Shown here piece after piece: positions 9,676 to 18,174 of a stretch of 64,000 nt of DNA (position 1 is the first letter of the stretch; every line of letters starts with the position of its first letter). The position numbers and the translations under genes were made by a program. A model generated the notes under the pieces. It ran no database searches and had not been told where the DNA came from. It was given only the letters and a program-made list of their open reading frames with translations. Source of the DNA: Endoryza foliicola (GTDB lineage Bacteria > Bacteroidota > Bacteroidia > Chitinophagales > Chitinophagaceae); the NCBI GenBank assembly GCA_965226965.1, contig OZ245715.1, forward strand, positions 2,232,001-2,296,000, read 5' to 3'.

Positions 9676-9982
9676 GGATTAGGTTTTTAGGCCTTAGGTT
9701 ATTAGGCCTTAGCTATCGGCTATAAAATGATTAAATCATTAAGTACATGAGTTATTCAGGTTGTATTATTTACTTCTTGAATAGCTCATTATTTTTTAAC
9801 TTTAAAATGAAGCAAACGAAGAAAGGATAAAATGCAGTCAAGTGTAAATAACTTGCTTTAAAAAAAAGTTGGACTCACAAAGGGTTCCTAAGGCCTAACA
9901 CCCTAAAGCCTAATGCCCAACAACCTAAAGCCTAACAACCTAAAGCCTAAGGCCCAACGCCTAAGGCCTAACGCCTAACACC
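9676..9982. repeat. terminator region plus CCTAAAGCCTAA array
   Basis: After the lipoprotein gene comes a short GGTTTTTAGGCCTTAGG repeat (9680-9712), then the terminator hairpin. From 9885 to 9985 there is a degenerate array of CCTAAAGCCTAA / CCTAACGCC / CCTAACACC units with a period of about 8-12 bases. A similar array occurs at 26550-26645. No gene is seen. Confidence 0.7.
9747..9796 (+). terminator. probable terminator after lipoprotein gene
   Basis: A 12-bp stem (ATGAGTTATTCA / TGAATAGCTCAT, one G-U pair) with an 18-19 nt loop is followed by TATTTTTTAAC. It lies about 75 bp past the stop of the 8623-9675 gene. The long loop makes it less typical than the other terminators here. Confidence 0.55.
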
Positions 9983-10339
9983 CTATTTGGCTTTCTGTAC
10001 CAAAAAATACCCCACCAAACACAGCACCACCACCAACACAATTGCAATAATAGCGAGGGTATTGTCGGGGAGTTTGCGTTTTTCGCGGCGTGATTTTTTG
10101 GATTGGATGTATTTGCCAAGGTCTTTGTGGAGATCGGTTACATATTGTTCCATATTGCGGGTGTTCTCGAATTGCTCGAGACCCTCCATGGCATCGTTGG
10201 CAAACTCATTGTCGGCCATCCAACGTTCCACTTCATGCTTCTCCGACTCGGGCAATTTTCCGCTCAAATAATCCATGAGCTTCTGATTGTCGATGTCTTT
10301 GTTGCTATTGGATAATATGTTTAATAAGTCCTTGTTCAT
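9983..10339 (-). CDS. anti-sigma-factor-like membrane protein
   Basis: 118 aa. The N-terminal cytoplasmic half contains the zinc-finger-less anti-sigma pattern of Bacteroidota (KLMDYLSGKLPESEKHEVERWMADNEFANDAMEGL). A basic stretch (KSKKSRREKRK) and one C-terminal transmembrane helix (TLAIIAIVLVVVLCLVGYFLV) follow. It begins 6 bp after the stop of the ECF sigma gene upstream on the same strand, so it is most likely that sigma factor's membrane-held regulator. The function is inferred from sequence pattern and position. Confidence 0.7.
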   Translation of the reverse strand: MNKDLLNILSNSNKDIDNQKLMDYLSGKLPESEKHEVERWMADNEFANDAMEGLEQFENTRNMEQYVTDLHKDLGKYIQSKKSRREKRKLPDNTLAIIAIVLVVVLCLVGYFLVQKAK

Positions 10340-10345
10340 GGTCTT

Positions 10346-10918
10346 TTAGCGACCGGCTAATTTTTTCTCTAATAATAATTTCAAATTTCGTTTGCCATTC
10401 TGAATATGGCTTTTTACCTGCATCATCGAGAAGCCGGTGGTTTCGGCTACTTCTTGATACGATTTCTTCTCCAGATAGAACAAAGTTACGCATTGTTGCT
10501 GCTCCGGATTCAGTTCTTTTAAACTGGCTTCCATCAGCTCAAGCTGACGGTCTTTCTCCACATGCAACTGCTTATTGGCTTCTTCCTCCGGAACCTCATT
10601 CATGTGATCCTTCCATTCGGTAGCGATCTTGCCTTGTCGGTCGCGAATTTTCATCAAGCAATGATTCTTCGCTACCATGTATACCCAGCTCTTGAAATAG
10701 TCTACTTTGTACTTGTGCAGTTCGGTGATGCATTTCAAAAACACTTGCTGCACACAGTCTCTCGCCTCTTCTTCGTTCTTCATATACTTCATACAAACCC
10801 CCAATAGAAGCAGGGTATAGCGATGAAGCAAATGCCCCAGCCATTGGTTGTCTTTTGAAGCATAAAACTTCTCCAGCAGTTCCTGATCGGTTATATGTGA
10901 AAGATGATCGGGCTTCAC
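10346..10918 (-). CDS. ECF RNA polymerase sigma factor
   Basis: 190 aa with sigma region 2 (LGVCMKYMKNEEEARDCVQQVFLKCITEL, residues 35-65, continuing into FKSWVYMVAKNHCL) and region 4 (LNPEQQQCVTLFYLEKKSYQEVAETTGFSMMQVKSHIQNGKRNLK, residues 135-180), which holds the helix-turn-helix. The length is normal for an ECF sigma factor. It is followed after 6 bp by the anti-sigma-like gene, forming a two-gene unit. The signal it responds to cannot be read from the sequence. Confidence 0.9.
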   Translation of the reverse strand: MKPDHLSHITDQELLEKFYASKDNQWLGHLLHRYTLLLLGVCMKYMKNEEEARDCVQQVFLKCITELHKYKVDYFKSWVYMVAKNHCLMKIRDRQGKIATEWKDHMNEVPEEEANKQLHVEKDRQLELMEASLKELNPEQQQCVTLFYLEKKSYQEVAETTGFSMMQVKSHIQNGKRNLKLLLEKKLAGR

Positions 10919-11019
10919 GTTTTAGAGTAACTGTTTCAATGCTAAGATGCAAAAAGGGGAAAATTGCACAGATTTCACCACACTATTTTCCCCGATTAAT
11001 AAGGTAATTGGTTACTCAT

Positions 11020-11562
11020 TTAATGACGGAAATTCTCTTTGTACAAAGCAATTGCGTCTTCAATAATTTTAAACGCTACGCCTTTGTCTTGAAAATTATC
11101 GATCTCAACTTTTTTATTTTCCAATACTTTGTACTGCTCGAAATAGTTGCGCAATTCGTTGATAAAATGCGGAGGTAAATCGTCAACCGAAGTCATGTGA
11201 TTTACTGATGGATCGTGAGTGGCTACCGCAATGATCTTATCATCCATTTGACCGCTGTCGATCATCTGCATGTTCCCGATCACTGTTGCTTCAACCAAAC
11301 AAAGTGGTTGAATGGATTGAGAGCAGAATACGAGGATGTCAAGCGGATCACCGTCTTGCCCCAATGTTTGCGGAATGAAACCGTAGTTGATAGGGTAGTG
11401 GAAAGAAGAATAGATCACGCGGTCGAGTTTCAATAAACCGGTGGTTTTGTCTACTTCATATTTAGCGCGACTTCCTTGCGGAATTTCAATAACGGCGGTT
11501 ACTTCTTTTGGAGCGGCGGCACCATAATGAGCGCCATGCCAGGGGTGTAATACTGTAATCAT
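11020..11562 (-). CDS. ppa: inorganic pyrophosphatase
   Basis: A family I soluble pyrophosphatase that hydrolyses PPi to phosphate. Diagnostic segments are IEIPQGSRAKYEVDK, the YGFIPQT loop and DGDPLDILV, which supplies the metal-binding aspartates. I place the start at the ATG giving MITVLHPWHGAHYG (11562). A longer reading from 11634 would overlap the neighbouring lipoprotein gene by 37 bp and adds an unconserved leader. The resulting 180-residue protein has the normal bacterial length. Confidence 0.93.
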   Translation of the reverse strand: MITVLHPWHGAHYGAAAPKEVTAVIEIPQGSRAKYEVDKTTGLLKLDRVIYSSFHYPINYGFIPQTLGQDGDPLDILVFCSQSIQPLCLVEATVIGNMQMIDSGQMDDKIIAVATHDPSVNHMTSVDDLPPHFINELRNYFEQYKVLENKKVEIDNFQDKGVAFKIIEDAIALYKENFRH

Positions 11563-11597
11563 TTTAATAGAATAATTCGGTTTATGAAACGGTGAGC

Positions 11598-11999
11598 TTA
11601 CATTTTTATTACAGACTTGAGGTCTACCAGCCATTGTCCTTCTTTTTTCACGATGCGAAGGGTGGTGGTGTCTTTCGCATTCGCACTTTGATAATAGCGG
11701 AATGTAGAAGTGCTATCATCGAGTGTCTTGCGTTCGATGATGCGGATGCTGGCTTCTTTATATTCAGAGCGAACACCGGCCGGTTGGTTGCGGTAGTTTT
11801 GCTCTTGTTGTTTGATGAGTAGTTCGTTGGTGGAGTCTTTGAGAAGGAAGAAATTGGCTTTCTCGAAATCGCCGTCCAAGGCTGCTCTCACAAATTCTCT
11901 ACCGGCGTCTAAGTCGTTTTCCGCAGGCACCAATGCGTGCTTTCCTTCACCACAGGCTGCAAAGCTTGCCATTAAAGCGATGTATATGATTTTTTTCAT
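11598..11999 (-). CDS. DUF4878-like lipoprotein
   Basis: 133 aa with a lipoprotein signal ending at Cys16 (MASFAACGEG). The mature part matches the NTF2-like DUF4878 pattern: A.EFVRAALDGDFEKANFFLLKDS near the start and GQWLVDLKSVIKM at the end. These are small envelope proteins of unknown role. It lies directly upstream of the pyrophosphatase gene on the same strand with a 35-bp gap, and a shared transcript is possible. Confidence 0.7.
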   Translation of the reverse strand: MKKIIYIALMASFAACGEGKHALVPAENDLDAGREFVRAALDGDFEKANFFLLKDSTNELLIKQQEQNYRNQPAGVRSEYKEASIRIIERKTLDDSTSTFRYYQSANAKDTTTLRIVKKEGQWLVDLKSVIKM

Positions 12000-12119
12000 G
12001 CTTATGATTTAAGCAAAAGTACGTGTTAATGAGGATTTTGCAGGTAAAGCTGGTATTACTTTATAAAACCCTTGTGATAATTGCGTTTTTACAAGATCTC
12101 TAAAATTCAAATAGGTTAC

Positions 12120-12160
12120 TCTACCGCAACGGAGCAACGGTCGCAACGTTTTCGCAACGA
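12120..12160. repeat. GCAACG-type dispersed repeat
   Basis: A 40-bp unit 'ctaccgcaacggagcaacggtcgcaacgttttcgcaacga' resembles the GCAGCG family seen elsewhere but has A in place of G in the repeated hexamer. It directly abuts the phoH terminator. Confidence 0.6.
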
Positions 12161-12183
12161 AAAAGTCCCGCTTTGGCGGGACT
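12160..12183 (-). terminator. intrinsic terminator of phoH
   Basis: On the minus strand an 8-bp GC-rich stem (AGTCCCGC/GCGGGACT) with a 4-nt loop is followed by five T residues. It lies about 40 bp past the phoH stop codon. Confidence 0.88.
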
Positions 12184-12225
12184 CTGTATACATTTGACTA
12201 ATCAATAAATTCACCAATCAACTAA

Positions 12226-13185
12226 TTAACCAGCGTCTTTGTCTCTATCATACGCCTTGATAATCGCTTTTACCAATCGGTGGCGCACTACGTCTTCTTC
12301 GTTTAATTCAATGTGCGCGATGCCGTCGATGTTGCGGAGGATGCGGGTTGCTTTGTCCAAGCCACTGCGTTGGTTTTTGGGTAAGTCTACCTGCGTTAAG
12401 TCACCGGTGATGATGGCTTTCGCATTTGCACCAATACGGGTCAAAAACATTTTGATTTGGAGATCGGTGGCGTTTTGCGCTTCATCCAAGATGATGAAGG
12501 CATTGTCCAAGGTTCTACCACGCATGTAGGCCAGCGGCGCAATTTCAATTACGCGCGTGCTCATGTAGTAGCCCAGTTTATCGGCCGGAATCATATCATC
12601 CAAGGCATCGTAAAGCGGACGTAAATAGGGATCGATCTTTTCCTTCAAATCGCCCGGTAAGAAACCCAAGCTCTCGCCGGCTTCTACTGCAGGACGGGTT
12701 AAGATGATCTTTTTTACGGCCTTGTTCTTCAAAGCGCGTACCGCCAATGCAACGGCTGTATAGGTTTTACCGGTACCGGCAGGACCTATGGCGAATACGA
12801 TATCGTTCTTGTCGGCTTTGCTCACCAATAATTTTTGGTTTGCAGTGCGCGCACGAACAGTTTTGCCATTGGGACCGAATACGAGTATTTCATTTGGATT
12901 GCGTTCTACAAAGTTGTCGACAGTTTCTGCATCATCGCCGCCGAGAATTTGTTCGAAGTAATTTTCACTCATGTGGCCATTGCGCTGCAGGTATTGAACA
13001 ATCAGTTCAATTTTTTCCCGGGCTGTACCAATTTGTTCGGGTGAACCACTTAATTTGAGTTGAGTTCCTCGAGAGAGAATTTTTAACAGAGGGAATTTTT
13101 TCTTGAGGATGTCGAGTTTGCCATTGTTAACGCCGAAAAATTCGATGGGGTTAACGGTTTCAAGGTTGATAATTGTTTCAGTCAA
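12226..13185 (-). CDS. phoH: PhoH family ATPase
   Basis: 319 aa. An N-terminal KH-like segment (residues 15-75) is followed by the PhoH P-loop domain. Walker A is GPAGTGKT near residue 135 and Walker B is FIILDEAQN near 230. LTRPAVEAGESLGFLPGDLKEKIDPYLRPLYD and TGDLTQVDLP are family hallmarks. PhoH proteins are cytoplasmic ATPases linked to RNA metabolism and stress. It is monocistronic, ending at a strong terminator. Confidence 0.93.
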   Translation of the reverse strand: MTETIINLETVNPIEFFGVNNGKLDILKKKFPLLKILSRGTQLKLSGSPEQIGTAREKIELIVQYLQRNGHMSENYFEQILGGDDAETVDNFVERNPNEILVFGPNGKTVRARTANQKLLVSKADKNDIVFAIGPAGTGKTYTAVALAVRALKNKAVKKIILTRPAVEAGESLGFLPGDLKEKIDPYLRPLYDALDDMIPADKLGYYMSTRVIEIAPLAYMRGRTLDNAFIILDEAQNATDLQIKMFLTRIGANAKAIITGDLTQVDLPKNQRSGLDKATRILRNIDGIAHIELNEEDVVRHRLVKAIIKAYDRDKDAG

Positions 13186-13984
13186 ATCACAAGGTTTTTA
13201 TTTCACAAATAGCTTACTGACTAAATGACGAGCAAAGGACCGAAATGTTTGCTAAAGCAATATTAAATCGGTGTTAACCAAATTTAAATTTTCGTTTTTG
13301 GAATGCAAGGGGTGTTTTTTCCACAAGTTGTGGGAAAGAGGCAGAAAGAACAGGAAGAAGAACAGGGGGGGACATGAGGCGAGGATGAGAGGAGACGAGG
13401 AGCGAGGAGAGTAGGAAAAATACTCGGCCCGCTCAGGAGAACTCCTCAGCGGTTTCGCAGCGACAAAAGCAGGAATTCATGCGTTCTTTTTTTTTGACCA
13501 CAGATTCTGTAGATTACTACAGATTCCCACAGATTAGCCTCCGATATTCAATCAAGCTGACTGCGATCAGGATTTACAAGATTAAAGGATTTACAAGATG
13601 GATCGTCTTCCTCCTCCAGCTTCCTTCCTACTGTATTCCGGATGTTTAATTATTAATTATTTCTTACCGCGGCGGCGCAGCGGTCGCAGCGGTTTCGCAG
13701 CGCTTGCAGGTTCTCTGTGTTTCCTCCCTCCTACATTCCCACAGATTAGCCTCTATAATTCAATCAAGCTGACTGCCGGCTGTTCAATTATTAATTATTA
13801 ATTATCCCGGATGTTTAATTATTAATTATTTCTTACCGCGGCGGCGCAGCGGTCGCAGCGGTTTCGCAGCGCTTGCAGGTTCTCTGTGTTTCCTCCCTCC
13901 TACATTCCTACAGATTAGCCTCTATAATTCATTCAACCTGACTGCCGGCCGTTCAATTGTTAATTATTAACTGTTAATTATTAA
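13186..13984. repeat. 800-bp repeat mosaic with a ~148-bp duplication
   Basis: No gene. After an A+T-rich stretch containing the phoH upstream region (13186-13330), purine-rich GAGGAGACGAGG units fill 13335-13430 and a CACAGATT unit lies at 13496-13540. The block 13637-13780 (CCGGATGTTTAATTATTAATTATTT, then the GCGGCGGCGCAGCGG unit, then 'tgcaggttctctgtgtttcctccctcctacattcc') is repeated nearly exactly at 13808-13955. AATTATTAATTA units lie between and after the copies. Confidence 0.8.
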
Positions 13985-15274
13985 TTATTGCTGGGCTATT
14001 CGCTGCTGCACACTCTTACTTCCATCTTCATTACTTAGTTTCAATAACATCAAACCTTTGCCTGCACCTTCTAATCCGGAGATCGGGATTACTTGATAAC
14101 CCGATTGCAATTGAACACGTTGTTGTTTTATCAACTGTCCATTTCCGTTATATATTTGAATGAGGCCGGCTTCATTGGTAGTCCAGTTCACAGCCATGTT
14201 GAATCCACCCGAGAACGGATTGGGATACGCAGTTACTTTTATTTGTGCCGACAAATCCGAACTAATTCGAATGATTCTCGAATAGAATACAACACCAGCA
14301 CTGGTAGTTTCTTTTAAGCGATAAAAGGAAGTTCCTGAATAGGGACTTGCATCAACAGCTTTGTAAGTGGCGCGCGTGTCAATTGTAAAAGGAGCAATAC
14401 CCGGAACAGCACTCCAATTTCTACCGTTATTGCTGCGCTCTACTGCTACAGTGCCTGTATTGGGAGCAGCGGCTGTTTGCCATTGCAATTGAACTTGGTT
14501 TTGTTGGTAGGTTCCACTAAAGGCTGTAAAGCTCAACGGCAAACTGATGGCACGTTGAAAAGAGATATTGCCAATTGCAATTGCTTGTAGTCGGGGATTG
14601 TTACGAACATTGGCAGAGTTTACGTTGCCATAGGTAATAACAACCGAGGTTACAATATTGGATCCGAAATCAACAATTACGGTTCCATTTTGAGCCGGAC
14701 TCCCTTGTGCTAAACTGCTTACATTACCCCCTCCTGAACCTGAATTGGCAGTTGCTGTATTTCCGGTAATGTTTACGATGGAAGCAGCCGGATTCCATTC
14801 AGTTAATGTGGGTACAAGGGCGCCGGAAGGGCCTACACCGGTTACGGTTACTTGGTCTTGATAATCGTAAGGAGTACCACCGCCCGGAAAATCGATGTCG
14901 GCAATCGAAAAAGTTAAATTGGTAACAGACGATGAGAAGGTAAACGTAGTAACCGAAGACGAGGTTTTGTTTCCCAAATCTTGGTCAATTTCAATTGCGT
15001 CTGTTGATCCCTGTACCTGGAAATCGGCGCCGTTGCTATTGTTGTTGTTTACTCGGGGATAGGGCGACTGAAGTGATCCCGATCCTGAGATCGCAATCGA
15101 AAAAGTGAAATTGACGATGGATCCACCTACACTAAGGGCTGTTGCACCGGTGGTAGGAGCTGAAAGGACAGGAGAGAAAGAACTTCCCCAGTCCATAGTA
15201 TAGGTTTGAGCTGTTGCACTGCCTGCAAGAAAAAGGGCCAATGACAGACAAAATGAGTAGAAATAGCGCTTCAT
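13985..15274 (-). CDS. T9SS-secreted beta-rich protein
   Basis: 429 aa with a signal peptide (residues 1-23, ending ATAQ). A Ser/Thr/Gly-rich beta domain with no recognised enzyme motif follows (residues 24-235), then an Fn3-like segment (AFSGTYQQNQVQLQWQTAAAPNTGTVAVERSNNG). A C-terminal type A sorting domain begins VTAYPNPFSGGF near residue 345. The tail marks it for export by the type IX secretion system to the cell surface or medium. The N-terminal half resembles PEP-CTERM/choice-of-anchor-like surface domains, but the ligand is unknown. Confidence 0.78.
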   Translation of the reverse strand: MKRYFYSFCLSLALFLAGSATAQTYTMDWGSSFSPVLSAPTTGATALSVGGSIVNFTFSIAISGSGSLQSPYPRVNNNNSNGADFQVQGSTDAIEIDQDLGNKTSSSVTTFTFSSSVTNLTFSIADIDFPGGGTPYDYQDQVTVTGVGPSGALVPTLTEWNPAASIVNITGNTATANSGSGGGNVSSLAQGSPAQNGTVIVDFGSNIVTSVVITYGNVNSANVRNNPRLQAIAIGNISFQRAISLPLSFTAFSGTYQQNQVQLQWQTAAAPNTGTVAVERSNNGRNWSAVPGIAPFTIDTRATYKAVDASPYSGTSFYRLKETTSAGVVFYSRIIRISSDLSAQIKVTAYPNPFSGGFNMAVNWTTNEAGLIQIYNGNGQLIKQQRVQLQSGYQVIPISGLEGAGKGLMLLKLSNEDGSKSVQQRIAQQ

Positions 15275-15454
15275 AAGATTCTTGTTTATCTAAATTCCGG
15301 TATAAGTGGAATTATGTACGGATAGATAAACTAAAAACCCTATGTGTTTAGTATGTATAAAAGGATGAAATCCTTTGTTAATAAGCGATTTAACCCATTT
15401 TTAAGGTCTGATCCAGTGGTTTTTGGGTAGAATCCTTTGGATTATTGTGCCTTA

Positions 15455-15736
15455 TCAAGAATCTTGATCAGGCTCAATAACATGCGCTTCGATGATCTGG
15501 TGAAATTGTGATTCCTGTTTTAGCACCCAATTAGGAACGGTCTCCGGATTTGAAATTTTCCATTCGCCGTCTTTTTCCACTTTCATCATAATTCGGTTGC
15601 CTTTATCGTCGCTCACATCTACTGTATAGGTTGGTAGGATTCCGTTGCCTACTCTTCTGAAGTTGAATTCTTTTAACCGTCCGTCTACTTTCAACAAACG
15701 TGTGAATTGCACGTTTCTTTGATATTGAATTTGCAT
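15455..15736 (-). CDS. hypothetical protein (93 aa)
   Basis: A small cytoplasmic, beta-rich protein. Recognisable phrases are LKEFNFRRVGNGILPTYTVDVSDDKGNRIMMKVEKDGEWKI and a C-terminal helix (FHQIIEAHVIEPD). It resembles a family of short uncharacterised proteins of Chitinophagaceae, but I cannot assign a role. It stands alone between the T9SS cargo gene and a repeat mosaic. Confidence 0.55.
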   Translation of the reverse strand: MQIQYQRNVQFTRLLKVDGRLKEFNFRRVGNGILPTYTVDVSDDKGNRIMMKVEKDGEWKISNPETVPNWVLKQESQFHQIIEAHVIEPDQDS

Positions 15737-15799
15737 ATGTACCCCTTTGCTTTTCTACTATCAATTTTGATGCTAAACTTTAGAAATCAGGGATTTGTT

Positions 15800-16261
15800 G
15801 AAAAAAAATGAAGACGATGAATAATTAATAATTAACAATTAATAATTAATAATGAAACAGCCATGGCGAAGGAACGAGGATGCGAGGAATTAAAGAAAAA
15901 GTATGTTTACCAATACCCGAAATGATTGTGACTAAGTAGCGCCGTCGATTTATCGCGTTGAATGAAAAGGAAACACGTAGTAAGAACAAAGAGACGGGGT
16001 AACGCTGCGTTGCCGCTGCGTTCGCTGCGCCGCTGCGGTAAGACTAATGTAACTAAATTGCGAATATATCTTTCCTCTTCTCCTCGTTCCTTCCCGCAAC
16101 GGCTATCGCCTGCGGGACTAAAATTTACTCCGCTACGCTTCGTAAATTTCAGCCTCCTCCCCCTGTTCCTCTTCCTGTTCTTTCTGTGTATTTTCCTCGT
16201 TCCTCTTCTCCTCGTTTCCTCCTCTTATTTCCTTATCTTCAACCTCCTTAATCAAACACAC
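15800..16261. repeat. intergenic repeat mosaic upstream of esterase gene
   Basis: AATTAATAATTAACAATT units (15820-15862), a GCAGCG unit in reverse orientation (16000-16040) and pyrimidine-rich CTCCTCGTTCC units (16070-16100 and 16190-16250) fill the gap. The frame of the downstream esterase happens to stay open through this area. That extension is translated repeat sequence and should not be taken as part of the protein. Confidence 0.75.
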
Positions 16262-17665
16262 ATGACAACCCAATTACGATTGAAAGCCCTGACAATTTGC
16301 CTACTTCTTTTTACCTCAATTGGCAGCGCTTCTGCCCAACTTCGACTGCCAGCATTGTTTGCCGATGGAATGGTGCTGCAACAAAAAGATTCCGTTCAAT
16401 TTTGGGGATGGGCCGGCCCTGGTGAAACCGTTACTATTAAGCCGTCCTGGACTTCGCAGGTGTATACTGCTAAATCTTCTTACATGTCGCAGTGGATTAC
16501 AAAAGTTAAAACACCTGAAGCCGGAGGACCTTATACTATTGAAATCAATAGTCGCAACACAATTATTTTAAAAGATGTATTGATTGGAGAAGTGTGGGTT
16601 TGTTCCGGTCAATCAAATATGGAATGGAGTTATTACAATGGAGTTTCAGATATGAACGATCAATTCGCTCTTCCTCCTAATAAAAACATCCGCTTGTTTC
16701 ACATCAACAAAGTGGGTTCTAATACGCCTCAAGATGATGTGAAAGCTTCTTGGACCATCACCGATTCAAACACTATGAAGGGATTTAGTGCTGTAGGATA
16801 TTTCTTCGGTAAGAAATTGCAAGAGCAATTGAATGTGCCCATTGGATTGATCGGATCTGCTTGGGGCGGTACTCCTGCAGATACTTGGACGCCTTCCCCC
16901 ATAATAGAAAATAACCCGGTTTTCAAAGCCGATAACGACAAATTGAATCAGTTGGATTGGTGGCCTGTTCGTCCGGCACAAGCGTACAATGGAATGATCG
17001 CACCCATTTCAAAGTATGGCATTGCCGGAGTTATTTGGTATCAAGGTGAAAGCAATGTAGGCAATCATGCCAATTACCGCCAATTGTTCACTACCATGAT
17101 TGATGCATGGAGAACTTCATTCAAAAACGAAATGCCTTTTTACTTTGTGCAAATAGCGCCGTTTAATTATGGACCGGGAGAAGATGCTGCGCATTTACGT
17201 CAAGCACAAACAGCCTCTATGACTCATCCAAAAACAGGGATGGTAGTAGTAAACGATTTGGTAGATACGGTGAGCGATATACATCCGAAGCGCAAACGTC
17301 CGGTAGGGGAGCGCCTTGCGGCTTGGGCTTTGGCGAATACCTATGGAAAGCAGGGGATTGTATTTAGAAGTCCGGAGTTTAAATCGGCTTCAAAGCTCAA
17401 AGGAAAAGTAACAGTGGAATTTGATTTTATTGGGTCGGGTATCCAATCTTCTACTCCAAAAATTACCGGTTTTTATTTAGCAGGAGCTGATGGCGTTTGG
17501 CAACCCGCCGATGCAGTGATCAAAGACAATAAAGTAATTCTTAGCTCTAAACTGGTTAAAGAACCAACACAAGTTCATTATTTGTATGGAAATGCTTTAT
17601 TAGGTTCTGTGCAGTCGAAAGATGGATTGCCCTTGAATGCATTTAAAGCTTTGATCTCGAATTAG
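16262..17665 (+). CDS. sialate O-acetylesterase family (SGNH) protein
   Basis: I choose the ATG at 16262, which gives a clear signal peptide (residues 1-26, ending SASAQ). The 467-aa protein has SGNH block I GQSNMEWS near residue 120, SAWGGTPADTW near 200, WYQGESN near 260 and a DIHPKRK...GERLA segment carrying the catalytic His. It should remove O-acetyl groups from sialic acid or other glycans in the periplasm. A strong terminator follows 22 bp after the stop. Confidence 0.9.
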   Translation: MTTQLRLKALTICLLLFTSIGSASAQLRLPALFADGMVLQQKDSVQFWGWAGPGETVTIKPSWTSQVYTAKSSYMSQWITKVKTPEAGGPYTIEINSRNTIILKDVLIGEVWVCSGQSNMEWSYYNGVSDMNDQFALPPNKNIRLFHINKVGSNTPQDDVKASWTITDSNTMKGFSAVGYFFGKKLQEQLNVPIGLIGSAWGGTPADTWTPSPIIENNPVFKADNDKLNQLDWWPVRPAQAYNGMIAPISKYGIAGVIWYQGESNVGNHANYRQLFTTMIDAWRTSFKNEMPFYFVQIAPFNYGPGEDAAHLRQAQTASMTHPKTGMVVVNDLVDTVSDIHPKRKRPVGERLAAWALANTYGKQGIVFRSPEFKSASKLKGKVTVEFDFIGSGIQSSTPKITGFYLAGADGVWQPADAVIKDNKVILSSKLVKEPTQVHYLYGNALLGSVQSKDGLPLNAFKALISN

Positions 17666-17687
17666 AATATTAGAATAAGTTTTTCTG

Positions 17688-17720
17688 CGGCGCTATGAAA
17701 TTCATGGCGCCGTTTTTTGT
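17688..17720 (+). terminator. strong intrinsic terminator
   Basis: A 12-bp stem (CGGCGCTATGAA / TTCATGGCGCCG, one G-U pair) closes a single-base loop by sequence, in practice 3-4 nt after fraying. It is followed by TTTTTTGTTTTTT. It ends the sialate O-acetylesterase transcript. Confidence 0.9.
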
Positions 17721-17744
17721 TTTTTGAGAGTATAAAAAATGAAG

Positions 17745-18174
17745 TGTTTACTTTACCGCAAAGAAACAAAGAACGCAAAGGTACGCAACGAAATACCTCT
17801 GCGCTTCTTCTACCTCCGCGACTAAAAAACTCTCTCTGCGTTCCTCTGCGTCTCAGTCTCCTCTGCGTCTAAAAAAATACCTCTGCGACTTCCTCCAAAA
17901 AAAAGCGTGATGAAATATTCACCACGCTCTCTATCTATGATCCGTTCGCGAAAATTAGCATTGTATTTTTACCTCAGCGCTCCCCCCTGTTCTTTCTCTG
18001 TATTTCCTCTTCGCCTACATCTCGGTTGGCTCATTTTTATTATAAATGCATTTTTACCGCAGCTGCGCAGCGTACGCAGCGTTTTCGCAGCGCTTTCTCC
18101 TCTTCTTCGCATCCTCGTCTCCTCCCTCCTGTATTCGGCTGTTTCATTATTAATTATTAATTTTTAATTCTTAA
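17745..18174. repeat. intergenic repeat mosaic
   Basis: CTCTGCGTTCCTCTGCG-type units (17745-17895), a GCAGCTGCGCAGCGTACGCAGCG unit (18054-18093), pyrimidine-rich CTCCTC units (18095-18133) and an AATTATTAATT unit (18145-18178) run up to the stop codon of the RG-rich protein gene. No gene is seen. Confidence 0.75.

Noticed and set aside
9885..9985. CRISPR-like array
   Set aside because: The repeats are only 8-12 bases, without unique spacers of constant length, and no cas genes are present.
11563..11634. Longer start for pyrophosphatase
   Set aside because: The extra residues overlap the upstream lipoprotein gene and are not part of the conserved family N terminus; the ATG at 11562 gives the normal length.
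15962..16261. Longer N-terminal extension of the sialate O-acetylesterase
   Set aside because: The extension is translated from dispersed repeat sequence, and a clear signal peptide starts at the ATG at 16262.
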